Of a stretch of 56,768 nt of DNA, positions 33,076 to 42,589 are shown one piece after another; positions within the stretch are counted from its first letter, which is position 1, and every line of letters begins with the position of its first letter. Both the position numbers and the translations under genes were made by a program. The DNA is from Planctomycetaceae bacterium (GTDB taxonomy: Bacteria > Planctomycetota > Planctomycetia > Pirellulales > Thermoguttaceae), in the NCBI GenBank assembly GCA_012719125.1, contig JAAYAY010000219.1:1-56768 (forward strand), read 5' to 3'. The notes under the pieces are model-generated. The model saw only the letters and a program-made list of their open reading frames with translations, was not told the DNA's origin and did not search any database.

Positions 33076-33483
33076 GAGAGCCTCCTTGCCTCTTGCGCCG
33101 CGGAAAATGTAACACGTTTCCAGGCGGTAGTTTACAGATCGTCGCCGAATGACGCTACAGCGGTTTTTGACAGCAACGGCTGGCAGTCGGCAGGAGCTGT
33201 CTCAGGCTGACACGCACGCCCGGCCGCGCCGTCCCAACCAGCCCCCCAAGAGAGTATCGCGCCTGGTGCAAGCACAAAATGGGGAGTCTGCGAGGTTTGA
33301 TGACATAAGTCGTGAAGCTTCCGCGGTTTATCGAGGAATAGGGGGCGAGCACCCCCCAAGGGAACTATACACTGGGTGGCACGCTCAGAGCGTAGCGATG
33401 GGCGTGGTGACCTGACGCTCCACGCCCATCGCTACGCTCTGAGCGTGCCACCCACTGATAATCCGGGCAAGCACACCTCTGAA
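33076..33483. other. Non-coding gap with a hairpin repeat
   Basis: About 400 bases with no supportable gene. The right half carries the 35-bp inverted repeat at 33373-33454. The rest shows no clear promoter on the minus strand for yhaO. Confidence 0.5.
33373..33454. repeat. Perfect inverted repeat, 35-bp arms
   Basis: Arms 33373-33407 and 33420-33454 are perfect complements around a 12-base centre; the arm core is CACGCTCAGAGCGTAGCGAT. It lies right after queD and may serve as a transcript 3' end. It is probably a dispersed element. Confidence 0.82.
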
Positions 33484-33972
33484 CTATGCCATCGCTTGGC
33501 AGACAGCTTCGGCCTCCTTAGGCATCCCCCCGACGGAGCCGTGCCGCTCGCGCAGCCAGTCGTCGCGAGTATAGATCACCACGCTCGTGTCGGTTTCGCG
33601 GACCTCAAGCTCGGTCAGATGGAATCCGAAGTCGCTGATTTCGGTGAACAGCTTGCACGCCAGGTTCTCCACGGAGGTGGGGACGTCGAACTTCTTGAGT
33701 TTCAAGCACTCACCGGTTCGTTCCGCGTGATACTGGAGCGTTTCGTAGAGCGGATCGTGCACGTTGATCAGCAGGCCATGGTCGTATTCGGATTTCAGGT
33801 AGGGCTCGATGACGTCGTCGAAGTCGCCGAACAGCGTCGAAATCGATCCGCGACGTTCCACCTCGAAGTAGCAGGAGATTCCGTAGCGGTGCCCGTGCAG
33901 ATTCCGGCACTTGTCGTCCAGTTCTTCGTTGCGGTGGGCGGCATAGAACTTGTAGTCTTTGCGTATGATCAT
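33484..33972 (-). CDS. queD: 6-carboxy-tetrahydropterin synthase family (QueD/PTPS)
   Basis: A 162-residue enzyme of the PTPS family that converts dihydroneopterin triphosphate, the FolE product, on the way to queuosine or related deazapurines. Zn ligands are His13 (AAHR) and His26/His28 (CRNLHGHRY), with the catalytic Cys22 spaced as in QueD; DHGLLIN, PTSVENLA and the final ETDTSVVIY are family motifs. It lies 11 bases after folE in the same direction, so the two steps are co-transcribed. queC, queE and queF are not in the window. Confidence 0.92.
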   Translation of the reverse strand: MIIRKDYKFYAAHRNEELDDKCRNLHGHRYGISCYFEVERRGSISTLFGDFDDVIEPYLKSEYDHGLLINVHDPLYETLQYHAERTGECLKLKKFDVPTSVENLACKLFTEISDFGFHLTELEVRETDTSVVIYTRDDWLRERHGSVGGMPKEAEAVCQAMA

Positions 33973-33983
33973 GGCAGGGCCGC

Positions 33984-34625
33984 CTAGGATTTGTGGATCA
34001 ACGACATGATTTCGGCGCGGCTGGCCGGGTTCTCACGGAACACGCCGCGCATGGCACTGGTGACGGTCGCGCTACCCGGCTTCTTCACGCCGCGGATCGA
34101 CATGCAGGAATGCTCCGCCTCGATGACGACGGCAACGCCGGCGGTCTGCAGTTCGGTCTCGACCAGGTTGGCGATGGTCTCGGTCATTCGCTCCTGAACC
34201 TGGGGACGCCGAGCAACTTCTTCGACCACGCGGGCCAGTTTGCTCAACCCAGTCACCCGTCCGTTGGGCAGATAGGCTACGTGGGCGACTCCCTGAAACG
34301 GGAGCAGGTGATGTTCGCACATGCTCGTGAACGGGATGTCGCGAACGAGTACCACCTCGTCGTAGGACTCGGGAAATGTCACGTGCAAGTGCCGAGCGGG
34401 ATCGGATCGCAACCCCGAGAACATCTCGGCGTACATCTTCGCCACCCGCCGCGGCGTATCCAACAATCCTGGACGATCCGGATCCTCGCCAACGGCTTTC
34501 AGAATGGTCCGAACGGCCCCCTTGATGGCTTCGAGGTCGACTTCTCGCGGAGCTTCCTCCTGCGTTCCTACATCGCGTGTAGTTCGGGCGAGGGGGGTTT
34601 CGGGATACTGCAACGCTCGCAACAT
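33984..34625 (-). CDS. folE: GTP cyclohydrolase I
   Basis: A 213-residue GTP cyclohydrolase I, which opens GTP to dihydroneopterin triphosphate. The zinc-site segment [10 protein letters not shown] (~101-110) with Cys103 and the downstream EHSCMSIRG with the second Cys are intact, as is the [10 protein letters not shown] start motif. The ATG at 34625 follows GAAGGAGT eight bases upstream and gives the usual length; the frame extends 83 codons further without a good site. It is upstream of queD. Confidence 0.95.
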   Translation of the reverse strand: MLRALQYPETPLARTTRDVGTQEEAPREVDLEAIKGAVRTILKAVGEDPDRPGLLDTPRRVAKMYAEMFSGLRSDPARHLHVTFPESYDEVVLVRDIPFTSMCEHHLLPFQGVAHVAYLPNGRVTGLSKLARVVEEVARRPQVQERMTETIANLVETELQTAGVAVVIEAEHSCMSIRGVKKPGSATVTSAMRGVFRENPASRAEIMSLIHKS

Positions 34626-35079
34626 GACGTTTACTCCTTCGGGGTGCTCGATTTCCTGTTCAAATGCCTTCTTGTCACGGGCAATGATCGCGTCTCGATT
34701 GTTTTTGACAACTATGCTTGTAAAAAATACCGTTCTCTGTCGTGACTGAAAGCCGAACATGCACCCTAAGTATCTTATTGAAAGGACTTTAGCGAACGCT
34801 GCCGGTTTTGATCGTGAACTAGGCAATTCCCCGTCACTTTCGTTATGCAAGTGGACATCTGAGGATTCGTGCAAATCGTCCAGGCACTCGAACTCGGTCA
34901 GGAACTTGAGGTGAGGGGGCAGCCCGTGGTTTTTTCGGTCCGGTCAAACGGGTTGTCTGGCTCGATTTGCGTCGTTCCCGAGCGGACCTATCTTTTGAAT
35001 GGGTACCGTCATGCGGCCAGTTCACCCGTCATGCGATTCACGCATAGCCATCCGGCCCTGGGGCAGCATTCACGTCAAC
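34626..35079. other. Divergent upstream region of folE and the pilus cluster
   Basis: A 454-base gap between two genes that point away from each other, so promoters for both should lie here. It is AT-richer toward the middle (34690-34830), but I could not pick a convincing -35/-10 pair on either strand. A coding frame at 34999 continues into the first pseudopilin but lacks a ribosome site. Confidence 0.4.
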
Positions 35080-35682
35080 ATGAACACACACAAACGGGTC
35101 AAGTCTGCTCGCTGCGGTTTCAGTCTGGTGGAGGTCATGGTGGCGATCTCCATCATGGCGATCGCCGGCTCTGCCTTGCTCTGGGGGGTGTCGGGCGCCA
35201 TGCAGACGACCGACGACAACCTGCAGCAGGCCCTGGCCCTCGGGATGGCCCAACAACTGATGGACGAGATTCTTGGTGCCCGCTGTCACGCCATCGGAAG
35301 TGACGCCTACGAATACCCGATGGGGGCATCGCCGTGGGAGAAGAGCGGAAACGGACGGGAACGCTACAACGACATTGACGACTACAACGGCCTGCGTTGC
35401 TCTCCGCCCGTCGAGATCTATGGAACGGCCATCGGCACCGGCGACGACAGCGGCGGCCTGCGCCACCCGGGTTTCCGAGTTGACCAGGATTACTTCCAGA
35501 ACTGGCGACAGGAGGTCAACGTGTTTTATGTGAATGCCGGTGATTTCTCAGTCAATCTTCCGGCGGGCTCTCGCAGCGACTACCGTGCGATCGAAATTCG
35601 TATTGTGCGAGACGATCCCGATAGCGATCCTCGCGTTCTGGCCAAATTGCGGCAGGTGGTGTCCTATGTTCCTCCGCTATGA
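35080..35682 (+). CDS. Type II secretion/type IV pilus pseudopilin
   Basis: A 200-residue prepilin-type protein. The class III leader KSARCG is followed by FSLVEVMVAISIMAI, so cleavage after the Gly leaves N-methylated Phe; Glu+5 is present. A hydrophobic helix of ~20 residues follows, then a globular domain rich in acidic residues. It is GspI-like in being a minor pilin of modest size, but I cannot assign it exactly. The ATG at 35080 gives a 13-residue leader; the frame is open further upstream. It overlaps the next gene by 17 bases. Confidence 0.8.
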   Translation: MNTHKRVKSARCGFSLVEVMVAISIMAIAGSALLWGVSGAMQTTDDNLQQALALGMAQQLMDEILGARCHAIGSDAYEYPMGASPWEKSGNGRERYNDIDDYNGLRCSPPVEIYGTAIGTGDDSGGLRHPGFRVDQDYFQNWRQEVNVFYVNAGDFSVNLPAGSRSDYRAIEIRIVRDDPDSDPRVLAKLRQVVSYVPPL

Positions 35683-36505
35683 CATCGGGCGGCCCTCATC
35701 GAGATCCGGCGAACTCGTGCGGCGTCCGTCGCGTGCGGGATTCTCGCTGTTGGAACTCGTGGTGGCGATCTCGATCATGGTCATCGTGATGGGTTCGTTG
35801 GGAGCCATGGCGAAGGCGGTCAACGAGGGTGCGCTGTACGGCGAGACCTACGGTACGGCGACGCAACATGCTCGTGTTGCGATGGAGCGAATCGGGGCCA
35901 GCGTTCGGGAAGCCACGACGAGCAACGAATTTCCGGGCGTTCTCGTGATCGAGGAATCGGTGGGAGGATGGACCTTTCCCGATATCCTTGTCGTCTGGCA
36001 TCCGGACGGCGTTCCTGCCGATCCCGACAGGCTTCCCCAGGTCAACGAATTGAGAATCTACACGCCAAATCCTACGGCTCCCAACGAGTTGCTGGAGGTG
36101 AGATTTCCCGACAACATGACCAAGTTCGAGACGGACGACCAATTGACCGCCTGGGTTTCAGACGCCAAGGCGTCGGCGGACGGCGTTCGCACGGTGTTGA
36201 CCGATATGTTACGGACGGCGCAGGTCAGCAGTCTGGCCAGTTCAGCACGGGGTGCGGTCCGGTTTGCGGTTCGTTATCGGCCCACCGAGGAGGAGATGGC
36301 CGATTTCAAGGCGGGTGTGACGGGCTGGGATGACCTGGCCTGGCCTCAGGGAATCTACACGAGCAACGCGGGAATGCGGCAGGCTTGGGTCCAGATGGAG
36401 TTGCAGCTCGTCCCCCGATCGACAAGCGTCAGCGTTGCGTCTTCCGACAAGACCGCCATCCCTTTTCTCGGTTCCGCAGCGCGTTTCTATGAGGTCCACC
36501 CATGA
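35666..36505 (+). CDS. Pseudopilin, GspJ-like
   Basis: A 279-residue protein with a prepilin leader of about 25 residues ending RRPSRAG, then FSLLELVVAISIMVIVMG. Size and the position between a GspI-like and a GspK-like gene suggest GspJ. The body is beta-rich with no Cys. ATG at 35666 lies inside the end of the previous gene with AGGTGGTG upstream, so translation is probably coupled; the next gene overlaps by ATGA. Confidence 0.78.
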   Translation: MFLRYDIGRPSSRSGELVRRPSRAGFSLLELVVAISIMVIVMGSLGAMAKAVNEGALYGETYGTATQHARVAMERIGASVREATTSNEFPGVLVIEESVGGWTFPDILVVWHPDGVPADPDRLPQVNELRIYTPNPTAPNELLEVRFPDNMTKFETDDQLTAWVSDAKASADGVRTVLTDMLRTAQVSSLASSARGAVRFAVRYRPTEEEMADFKAGVTGWDDLAWPQGIYTSNAGMRQAWVQMELQLVPRSTSVSVASSDKTAIPFLGSAARFYEVHP

Positions 36506-38058
36506 GAAGCAATCTCGAGAGAACCGAGCATCGGTGGAGTCGAAGGGGCCGGCGTCGGCCACGGCGTGCCATGGTGGCGGTTGTGGTCCTGCTGCTGATT
36601 GCCATGGCCCTGGCCACGTCGTATGCGGCGATGCGGAGCCAGATGGTAACGCTCAACGTCCGTCAGAACGCCGGCCTGGGTGTCTCGGCACAGCGTGCCG
36701 CCTTGACCGGCCTGACCGCCGGGTTCCGAGAAATGCATTCGCCCGACTGGTCCGGAGTCGGCACGACGTTTGCCAGAGCCCTGGGTTCCCACGAGGGTTT
36801 CGAGGTTCAATTCCTGGCTGGTGACGATGAACTTATGGAGACTGACCCGGATTACGAGGAATTGCCTTACCGGGTGACGCTGCTGGTCACCGGCACGGCG
36901 ACCGATCCGGCGGATTCACGCCGCGTGAGCCAGCATACGATTCGTGCCGTCGCCCGTCTGATCCCCCGGGAGATGCCGGATGAGCCGTCGGACTGGGACG
37001 ATCCCTCGGAAGATGACGACATGATGGACTACACCTTCTACCAAACCCAGGAACGAACGATAGTCCTCGACATTCCCTGCCGCATCGAGGGCGACATTCG
37101 CGTGCAGGGAAGACTGGGGCTGGGGTGTCATTACCCGAACGACCCCGATGCCTGGGCCAACTACTTCTGTCACCTGGATCAGATGCGTTGGAACGGTTAC
37201 AACGATCACCGCACTCTGTCCGGCCGTGTCGACTACAACTATCTGACTCAGGACTGGTATGTGAAGGAGATCCTGGTGAACTACATGTCGGTGGAAACAT
37301 CGCATCAGGCCCCGGACCCGGCCAACGCCGATTGGGTGAAACCGACCTGCCTGACGTCGTACCGGCTTTTCCCGGGGGGACGAGAATATGCCGTCCCCAG
37401 CGTATCGGGGACTCTCCAGAACCGGACGCTTGCCGCCTCGGCAACAGACAATCCGCTTGGGATGTACTATGCGGGCTCGGACCTCACCCTCGGAGACAAC
37501 GTGACGATCCGAGGGACGCTGTTCTGCTGCCAAAGGTTGCGGATTGACGGTGAGAACGTACGGTTCGAGTCGGTTGACGTTCCTCCGTTGTATGGGTCGT
37601 CGCTGCCGATTCGACTCCCCGTCGCCACCTGCAGCAACCTTGAGGTTCGCTGCGAATCGTCGTGCACCGTCGAAGGTCTGCTGGCGGTCTTTGGCGGGAT
37701 GCAGGTGGCCCAAGCGGCGTCGCGAGGCCAGTTGGCGGTTGCGGGCAGAATCATCGCCGACGATCTGGATATCAACCAGGACACGGATTGGGCGAGTGTC
37801 GACTGGCACCAGCAGTTCATCAACTACGTGGCCGCGTCCGGCCCTTCCTGGATCTATTTCCCGCTCTGGATGCAGCTCTTGGGATACCCCTGCGCACCGA
37901 CGGTTCATATCAAGCCCGGCAACGACGCGCGTTACCACTGGTATCGTCCGGGCGAGACCGTCTTCGTCCCCCACGTGGACGATTTCAGCGAAATGGACCC
38001 GGACGAAACGCCGGGGCTCCGTTGGGAGTTGATCGAGATCGCCCAGGCCGCGGATTGA
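36502..38058 (+). CDS. GspK/PilX-like protein with bactofilin-like segment
   Basis: A 518-residue protein with a basic N-terminus (RRGRRRPRRAM), one hydrophobic helix (VAVVVLLLIAMALATSY) resembling GspK/PilX, and a large extracellular region. Around residues 300-420 it has repeated beta stretches (GSDLTLGDNVTIRGTLFCC, GENVRFES) reminiscent of a beta-helix or bactofilin; the Cys-rich patches FCCQRL and CESSC are notable. It follows the GspJ-like gene (ATGA), so it may form the tip complex. It lacks the GF prepilin Gly; the residue before Met is Ala. Confidence 0.7.
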   Translation: MRSNLERTEHRWSRRGRRRPRRAMVAVVVLLLIAMALATSYAAMRSQMVTLNVRQNAGLGVSAQRAALTGLTAGFREMHSPDWSGVGTTFARALGSHEGFEVQFLAGDDELMETDPDYEELPYRVTLLVTGTATDPADSRRVSQHTIRAVARLIPREMPDEPSDWDDPSEDDDMMDYTFYQTQERTIVLDIPCRIEGDIRVQGRLGLGCHYPNDPDAWANYFCHLDQMRWNGYNDHRTLSGRVDYNYLTQDWYVKEILVNYMSVETSHQAPDPANADWVKPTCLTSYRLFPGGREYAVPSVSGTLQNRTLAASATDNPLGMYYAGSDLTLGDNVTIRGTLFCCQRLRIDGENVRFESVDVPPLYGSSLPIRLPVATCSNLEVRCESSCTVEGLLAVFGGMQVAQAASRGQLAVAGRIIADDLDINQDTDWASVDWHQQFINYVAASGPSWIYFPLWMQLLGYPCAPTVHIKPGNDARYHWYRPGETVFVPHVDDFSEMDPDETPGLRWELIEIAQAAD

Positions 38059-38224
38059 ACGGGCTGGCGCGATTCTGGGGAATTTGACGGTGCGGCAATT
38101 CTGAAGGGCCTGCGAGGTTGCCTGGAAGACGAGCCACTTGCCGAATTGTGAGCGATCCTCTTACATGGGGACTTGGGGACACCCCTCGGGTTCTTTCTCT
38201 TCCCCCGTCAGACAGGAGTTGACC

Positions 38225-38494
38225 ATGCTTACCTCTTCTCGTTCTGCCGCCGCCGCCCTGGCCGTTGCCGTATGCTGTTGCGTGCTAAGCTTTTATCGGG
38301 CTACCGATGCATCGCAACGGACCCCCAATCCGCCCAAGCCGCCGTTTGCCAGTTCGGTGGAACAACGACTTGAATCGATCAACGAACTCAAGGCGATTCG
38401 CGACCTGCTTAAGGAACAAAACCAACTGATCAAGGAACAAAACGAGATTCTGCGCGCCGCATTTCCGGGTGTCGCGCAGCCTAAGAAACCCTAG
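38225..38494 (+). CDS. Small exported coiled-coil protein
   Basis: An 89-residue protein with a signal-like N-terminus (SAAAALAVAVCCCVLSF) and a C-terminal helix with coiled-coil heptads (LLKEQNQLIKEQNEILRAAF). ATG at 38225 has AGGAG upstream. It is in the middle of the pilus cluster, so it may be a small periplasmic or lipoprotein accessory; no function is assigned. Confidence 0.6.
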   Translation: MLTSSRSAAAALAVAVCCCVLSFYRATDASQRTPNPPKPPFASSVEQRLESINELKAIRDLLKEQNQLIKEQNEILRAAFPGVAQPKKP

Positions 38495-38602
38495 AGACGT
38501 CCGTGCCTCCCACGGAGATTGCGGCACGCAATCCTCGGTCTTGCTGACCGGTCGAAACCTCGTAACCGAGCGGCCTGAAATCTGCTCTTCAACCAAGATG
38601 CC

Positions 38603-39208
38603 ATGAAGACAAGTCGTCCACAACGCGCTGCCATGACGCTCATCGAGGTCTTGCTCGTTGTTGCGCTGATGGCGATTCTGGCGGGCCTGGCCATACCGAG
38701 CGCCAGTCCGAGCCTGGTGGAACAACTGCGTTCTTCCGCCAGCATCGTGGCAGCCGACCTGGACTACGCGCGGAGTCTGGCCGTCACGTACGGCAGCGAT
38801 TTTCGCGTCGTCTTCAACACGGAGGAGGGCCAGTACGAGATTGAGCATGCCGGAACGAACCCGGCGTTGGAAGACGTGGTCCGGAATCCGTTCGACGGCG
38901 AGACGGCGGCGGCGGGTCGCTACCTGGTGGTATTGGCGGAGCTGCCGAACCTGGGGCCCGAGGTCCGGCTGGCCGCATTGTCGACCATCGACGCCGACGG
39001 CCAGCCGCAGGAAGACGTGAGCGACGTTGCCTTCGGGCCCTTGGGTGAAACCTCGCGAACCCAAGACACGAGAATCTGGCTGGCCGCGGGAAGCGGTCCA
39101 GCGATGCGGACGATTACCGTCCGCGTGAATTCCGTAACCGGCCTGGCCACCGTGGAGTCGCCCGGCGAATATGCCTTGCCGGACGGCACGGTTACGCCCC
39201 CCCCCTAA
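38603..39208 (+). CDS. Pseudopilin, GspH-like, with Ala in place of the leader Gly
   Basis: A 201-residue prepilin-like protein: a short leader MKTSRPQRAA then MTLIEVLLVVALMAILAGLAIP, with Glu+5 but Ala, not Gly, at -1. GspH-type proteins have a GspH domain of similar size, fitting the SLVEQLRSSASIVAADLDYARSLAVTYG portion. The Ala may slow processing by the leader peptidase. It is 121 bases before pilM. Confidence 0.75.
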   Translation: MKTSRPQRAAMTLIEVLLVVALMAILAGLAIPSASPSLVEQLRSSASIVAADLDYARSLAVTYGSDFRVVFNTEEGQYEIEHAGTNPALEDVVRNPFDGETAAAGRYLVVLAELPNLGPEVRLAALSTIDADGQPQEDVSDVAFGPLGETSRTQDTRIWLAAGSGPAMRTITVRVNSVTGLATVESPGEYALPDGTVTPPP

Positions 39209-39329
39209 AGCGGGCCAAGCCCGCAACCCAACCTTCACAAACATGCGCGCACCATGCGTGCAAGTCGGGCACACAGACACTAAATGCCCGTTGAACAAGC
39301 CAACCACTGCACAATTCCCGAGCAACTCG

Positions 39330-40385
39330 ATGACCAACTGGTTTGCCAAATACCGTTCCAGCCCCATCGGCATCGATATCGGGAGCCGATCGGTCAAGCT
39401 CATGCAGTTCGATCGGGAAGGCTGCCGCGTGCGTGAAGCGGCGCGATGGGACTTGCCGGCGGGCAGGCCGACAGATGTGGAAGAGCGCGATGCTCAGGTG
39501 GTGCAGGCCATTCAACGTGCCCGGGAGGGACGCAATTTTCGCGGCAGGGAGGCCGTGTTCTGCCTTCGTGCCGGAGATCTGTTCGTTCAGAATCTCCGCG
39601 TTCCCAAGGCGGAAGGAGCAGAACTGGCGAGGCTCGTTCACGGGGAAGCGGCGGGACGCATGCCGTTTCCCGGTGAAGAGGCCGAACTGCGATTCCTCGA
39701 AGCGGCCGACGTTCGGCACGGCGACGCGGTGCGGCGCGAAGTGATTGTGATGGCGTGCCACCGCCCGGCCGTGACGCGTATTCTGGCCATCGCCGGGCAG
39801 CTTGGCCTCACGCCGACGGCCATCGACATCGAACCGTCGGCACTATTGCGCTGCTACGGACGTCAGTTTCGCCGGGCCGAAGATCACGAACGGCGTATTG
39901 TCCTGGTCAACGTGGGAGCTTCCAACACGGTTGTGCTCATCGCGCAGGGCCAGGCTCCCATGTTCGTGAAGTACCTGGACGTGGGCGGACGACATCTGGA
40001 CGAAGCAGTCGCTCGGAATCTGCGAATGTCGCTCGCCGACGCGACCGCCCTGCGCCGACACAACGGCGACCGCCGCGCCGACCAACGCGACGAAGAGATC
40101 ACTGGGGGAATCAGCGAATCGATCCGCCCTGTCCTGGAACGGTTGGTGAACGAGTTGGGAATGTGTGTGCGCTACCACAGCGTCACTTTCCGCGGGCAGT
40201 CGATTTCGAAGGTCATCCTCGGCGGGGGCGAGGCCTGCGAGACCGTGGCGGAATGGATCGCCGAACGGCTCGACCTGCCCTGCGAGTTGGGAGAGCCCCT
40301 TCGCGACATCGAAGCGCCGCGCCTCGGAGGGCGGAGCAGCCAATGGGATATTGCAGCCGGATTGGCGCTCCGCTCCCCAACCTGA
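39330..40385 (+). CDS. pilM: PilM type IV pilus assembly ATPase-like protein
   Basis: A 351-residue actin-fold protein of the PilM/GspL-N group. The first phosphate-binding turn is GIDIGSRSVKL; a second conserved part is ILVN-type VLVNVGASNTVVLIAQG and a third near KVILGGGEACETVAE. It sits in the cytoplasm and links the inner-membrane platform to the GspE/PilB ATPase. Start ATG 39330 gives the usual length; the frame is open 53 codons upstream without support. It leads the pilMNOP-like set. Confidence 0.9.
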   Translation: MTNWFAKYRSSPIGIDIGSRSVKLMQFDREGCRVREAARWDLPAGRPTDVEERDAQVVQAIQRAREGRNFRGREAVFCLRAGDLFVQNLRVPKAEGAELARLVHGEAAGRMPFPGEEAELRFLEAADVRHGDAVRREVIVMACHRPAVTRILAIAGQLGLTPTAIDIEPSALLRCYGRQFRRAEDHERRIVLVNVGASNTVVLIAQGQAPMFVKYLDVGGRHLDEAVARNLRMSLADATALRRHNGDRRADQRDEEITGGISESIRPVLERLVNELGMCVRYHSVTFRGQSISKVILGGGEACETVAEWIAERLDLPCELGEPLRDIEAPRLGGRSSQWDIAAGLALRSPT

Positions 40386-40417
40386 CGATCCCCGGCCACA
40401 GAAATGTGAACGAATCC

Positions 40418-41170
40418 ATGCAAGACATCGACTTCCTTCCTTCTGATTTCAAGCGGCGACGCAGCAATCGCCACGGGCGTCCCTGGCAGATTGTCGTTGC
40501 CTGCGCCGCGATCGGTCTGCTGCTCGTCGTGGCCGTCGGCCAGTCCCGTGCGCTGACGCAAATCAAGGGCCGCCTGACGGAGATCGAGCCCGAACGGCGG
40601 GTGCTCGACGCTCGCCTGGCGCAGCTCGCCGATCTGCGAGAGCGGCTGGCCGGCACAGAGGCCAGGGCCCAATTGCTCTCGTATAGGAACCACCCCTGGC
40701 CAAAGACGCAACTGCTGGCCGCCACGTTACGGTCGCTCCCCGACGCAGTCGTATTCCGCCGCATTCAGATCACGCCCGAAAACCTGTCGTCCCTGCCGTC
40801 GCAACGAGCGTCAACGGAGGCCGAGGAAGAAGATGCCACGACATTGGCTCCGGCGGTTCGGGATATGCGACTTCTCCAACAGGAGTGCGACTCTTCGGTG
40901 GTCGCCATCACGCTGGAGGGAACGACCACGGACGGCATCGAACTGCATCGCTATCTGGACCGGCTCAATCGCGTGCCCTTGCTGGACAAGGTCACACTCC
41001 ATTCGCTCGACTCCACCGAAGACGACTCGGAGGCGAAATTCCGGTTTGAGGCTCGGCTGACGGTGCGCCCGGGATTCGGACAACCCGGCGGTCCGGACGG
41101 CCGCTCCTCTCAGGTGGCCCAGGCGAATTCCGGTCTCCTTCCCACACTCCCGAACACTTCCAGGCCATGA
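40418..41170 (+). CDS. pilN: PilN-like inner-membrane protein
   Basis: A 250-residue protein of PilN type: the short DIDFLPSDFKRRR start that binds PilM, one transmembrane helix (IVVACAAIGLLLVVAVGQ, residues ~25-42), then a coiled coil and a ferredoxin-like periplasmic domain ending in a ~30-residue tail. ATG at 40418; an in-frame GTG 12 bases upstream is the alternative. It overlaps pilO by ATGA. Confidence 0.87.
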   Translation: MQDIDFLPSDFKRRRSNRHGRPWQIVVACAAIGLLLVVAVGQSRALTQIKGRLTEIEPERRVLDARLAQLADLRERLAGTEARAQLLSYRNHPWPKTQLLAATLRSLPDAVVFRRIQITPENLSSLPSQRASTEAEEEDATTLAPAVRDMRLLQQECDSSVVAITLEGTTTDGIELHRYLDRLNRVPLLDKVTLHSLDSTEDDSEAKFRFEARLTVRPGFGQPGGPDGRSSQVAQANSGLLPTLPNTSRP

Positions 41171-41799
41171 CATCCAAAACTACCCGAACTCAGAGCCGGC
41201 TGGTCTTGGTCGCCTTGGGCGGTCTTACGCTGGCCTACGCCCACTTCGTCTATCTTCCTCGCAGCCGCGAAATGGCGGAGATGCAGATCGAATTGAGGGA
41301 CGCGGAGATCCAAGCAGAGGGAACAGTCCCCCTGATTGCAGCCATCGACGCCGCTCAGAAGAAGCTCGATCGAGCCGCCGAGTACGTACAGGGCTGGGAG
41401 GACGCCGCTCCATCGGAACATGAATTGGCCGAGGTCTTCGAACGAATTCACGAACTCACGCGTTTGGCAGAGACGGTAACGACTCGGTTCGAGCCTCAGC
41501 CCGTGGTCCGCTACGAGACGTTCCTGCGAATCCCGGTTTTCCTGGAATGCCGAGGGACCTTCGGACAACTCGCAGCGGTCCTAACGGGCTTGGAAACCAT
41601 GGCTGAACCGATTTGGCTGCGGACCATCGAGATCCAATCGACCGGGCAGGCTGGAGAACTTGCCACGGCCGAGATAAACCTGGATGTTTTTGCCGATAAT
41701 CTGGAAGATTCCGATCAGGAAAATCTCTCCGGCAAGCCGATAACCCAGGAGGCGGACCCAGCCAACGTCGCGTTGGAGAGGTCCGGTACAGACACGTGA
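41167..41799 (+). CDS. pilO: PilO-like inner-membrane protein
   Basis: A 210-residue protein: one N-terminal membrane helix (LVLVALGGLTLAYAHFVYL), a coiled coil (~35-70) and a periplasmic domain with FLRIPVFLECRGTFGQLAAVL, a PilO-like pattern. It forms the PilN-PilO heterodimer of the alignment complex. Overlaps with pilN (ATGA) and the next gene (GTGA) indicate one translational unit. Confidence 0.83.
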   Translation: MTSKTTRTQSRLVLVALGGLTLAYAHFVYLPRSREMAEMQIELRDAEIQAEGTVPLIAAIDAAQKKLDRAAEYVQGWEDAAPSEHELAEVFERIHELTRLAETVTTRFEPQPVVRYETFLRIPVFLECRGTFGQLAAVLTGLETMAEPIWLRTIEIQSTGQAGELATAEINLDVFADNLEDSDQENLSGKPITQEADPANVALERSGTDT

Positions 41800-42440
41800 G
41801 TATCGTTCGACGAATCAAGCGCGAGGCACGAAACAACCCGGCGAAGGCTGCGGTGCTCGTGGGCTTGCTGGGTGTGGCGTTGTACTTCTGGGCTCCCTTG
41901 ATCGCCGGTTGGTTCGGAGGGGGCGAGGAGTCGTCGCCGATGGTATCCGTTTCGCAAGCCTCCGGCCAGCCAGACCGCGTGGAGACGGCGACGCCAGCGA
42001 GTGAAACGAAATCGAAGGAGCAACCCTCGTGGGATGAGTTGCGACTGTGGCGACAACAGTCGCCATGGACGGTACCGGTCGAACTAGCCGAGTCGCGCGA
42101 TCCATTTTGTCTCGTGGCAAGCAGCGAGGAGAGGGTCGAGGACAGCGACGAGCCAGCCGCCTCACCGGAGTCAACTCCGGAGCAAATTGTCAACAGCCTG
42201 GAACTCCAGTTGACCGGCACGATCGTCGGCCCGGGGCGCCGGGTGGCGGTGCTGGGCGGACGGGCTTATCGCGAAGGCGACGTCGTCGTGGTCGAGCACC
42301 TCGGTACGACATGGGAACTGGAGATTCGGCGGATTGAAGCGAACCGCGTGAAGCTCGGTTGGCAGTCGATCGAGCGCGAAATAGCGGTCCCCGAACCGCA
42401 GCAAGTGGGCCGAATCGAAGTGGTCAATCATTCCGGATGA
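41796..42440 (+). CDS. PilP/GspC-like periplasmic linker protein
   Basis: A 214-residue protein starting with GTG in a GTGA overlap. One membrane helix (AAVLVGLLGVALYFWAPLIAG) is followed by a disordered 80-residue linker and a C-terminal beta domain with LQLTGTIVGPGRRVAVLGGRAYREGDVVV, as in the homology region of PilP/GspC. That domain normally docks onto the secretin N0 domain. It precedes the secretin gene. Confidence 0.75.
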   Translation: MSIVRRIKREARNNPAKAAVLVGLLGVALYFWAPLIAGWFGGGEESSPMVSVSQASGQPDRVETATPASETKSKEQPSWDELRLWRQQSPWTVPVELAESRDPFCLVASSEERVEDSDEPAASPESTPEQIVNSLELQLTGTIVGPGRRVAVLGGRAYREGDVVVVEHLGTTWELEIRRIEANRVKLGWQSIEREIAVPEPQQVGRIEVVNHSG

Positions 42441-42589
42441 ACGCGTTCGAGTCGGAAGCAGGACTATTAATTGTGTGCACTGGCGCTCGTTGAATCGCCA
42501 GGCAGTTGGTTGACGGATTGGGAGAGCGACGCGGGCAGGAAGCTCGCGTCGCCCGGGGAGCCATCAGCCCTCGTCATGGAAGACGCCCT

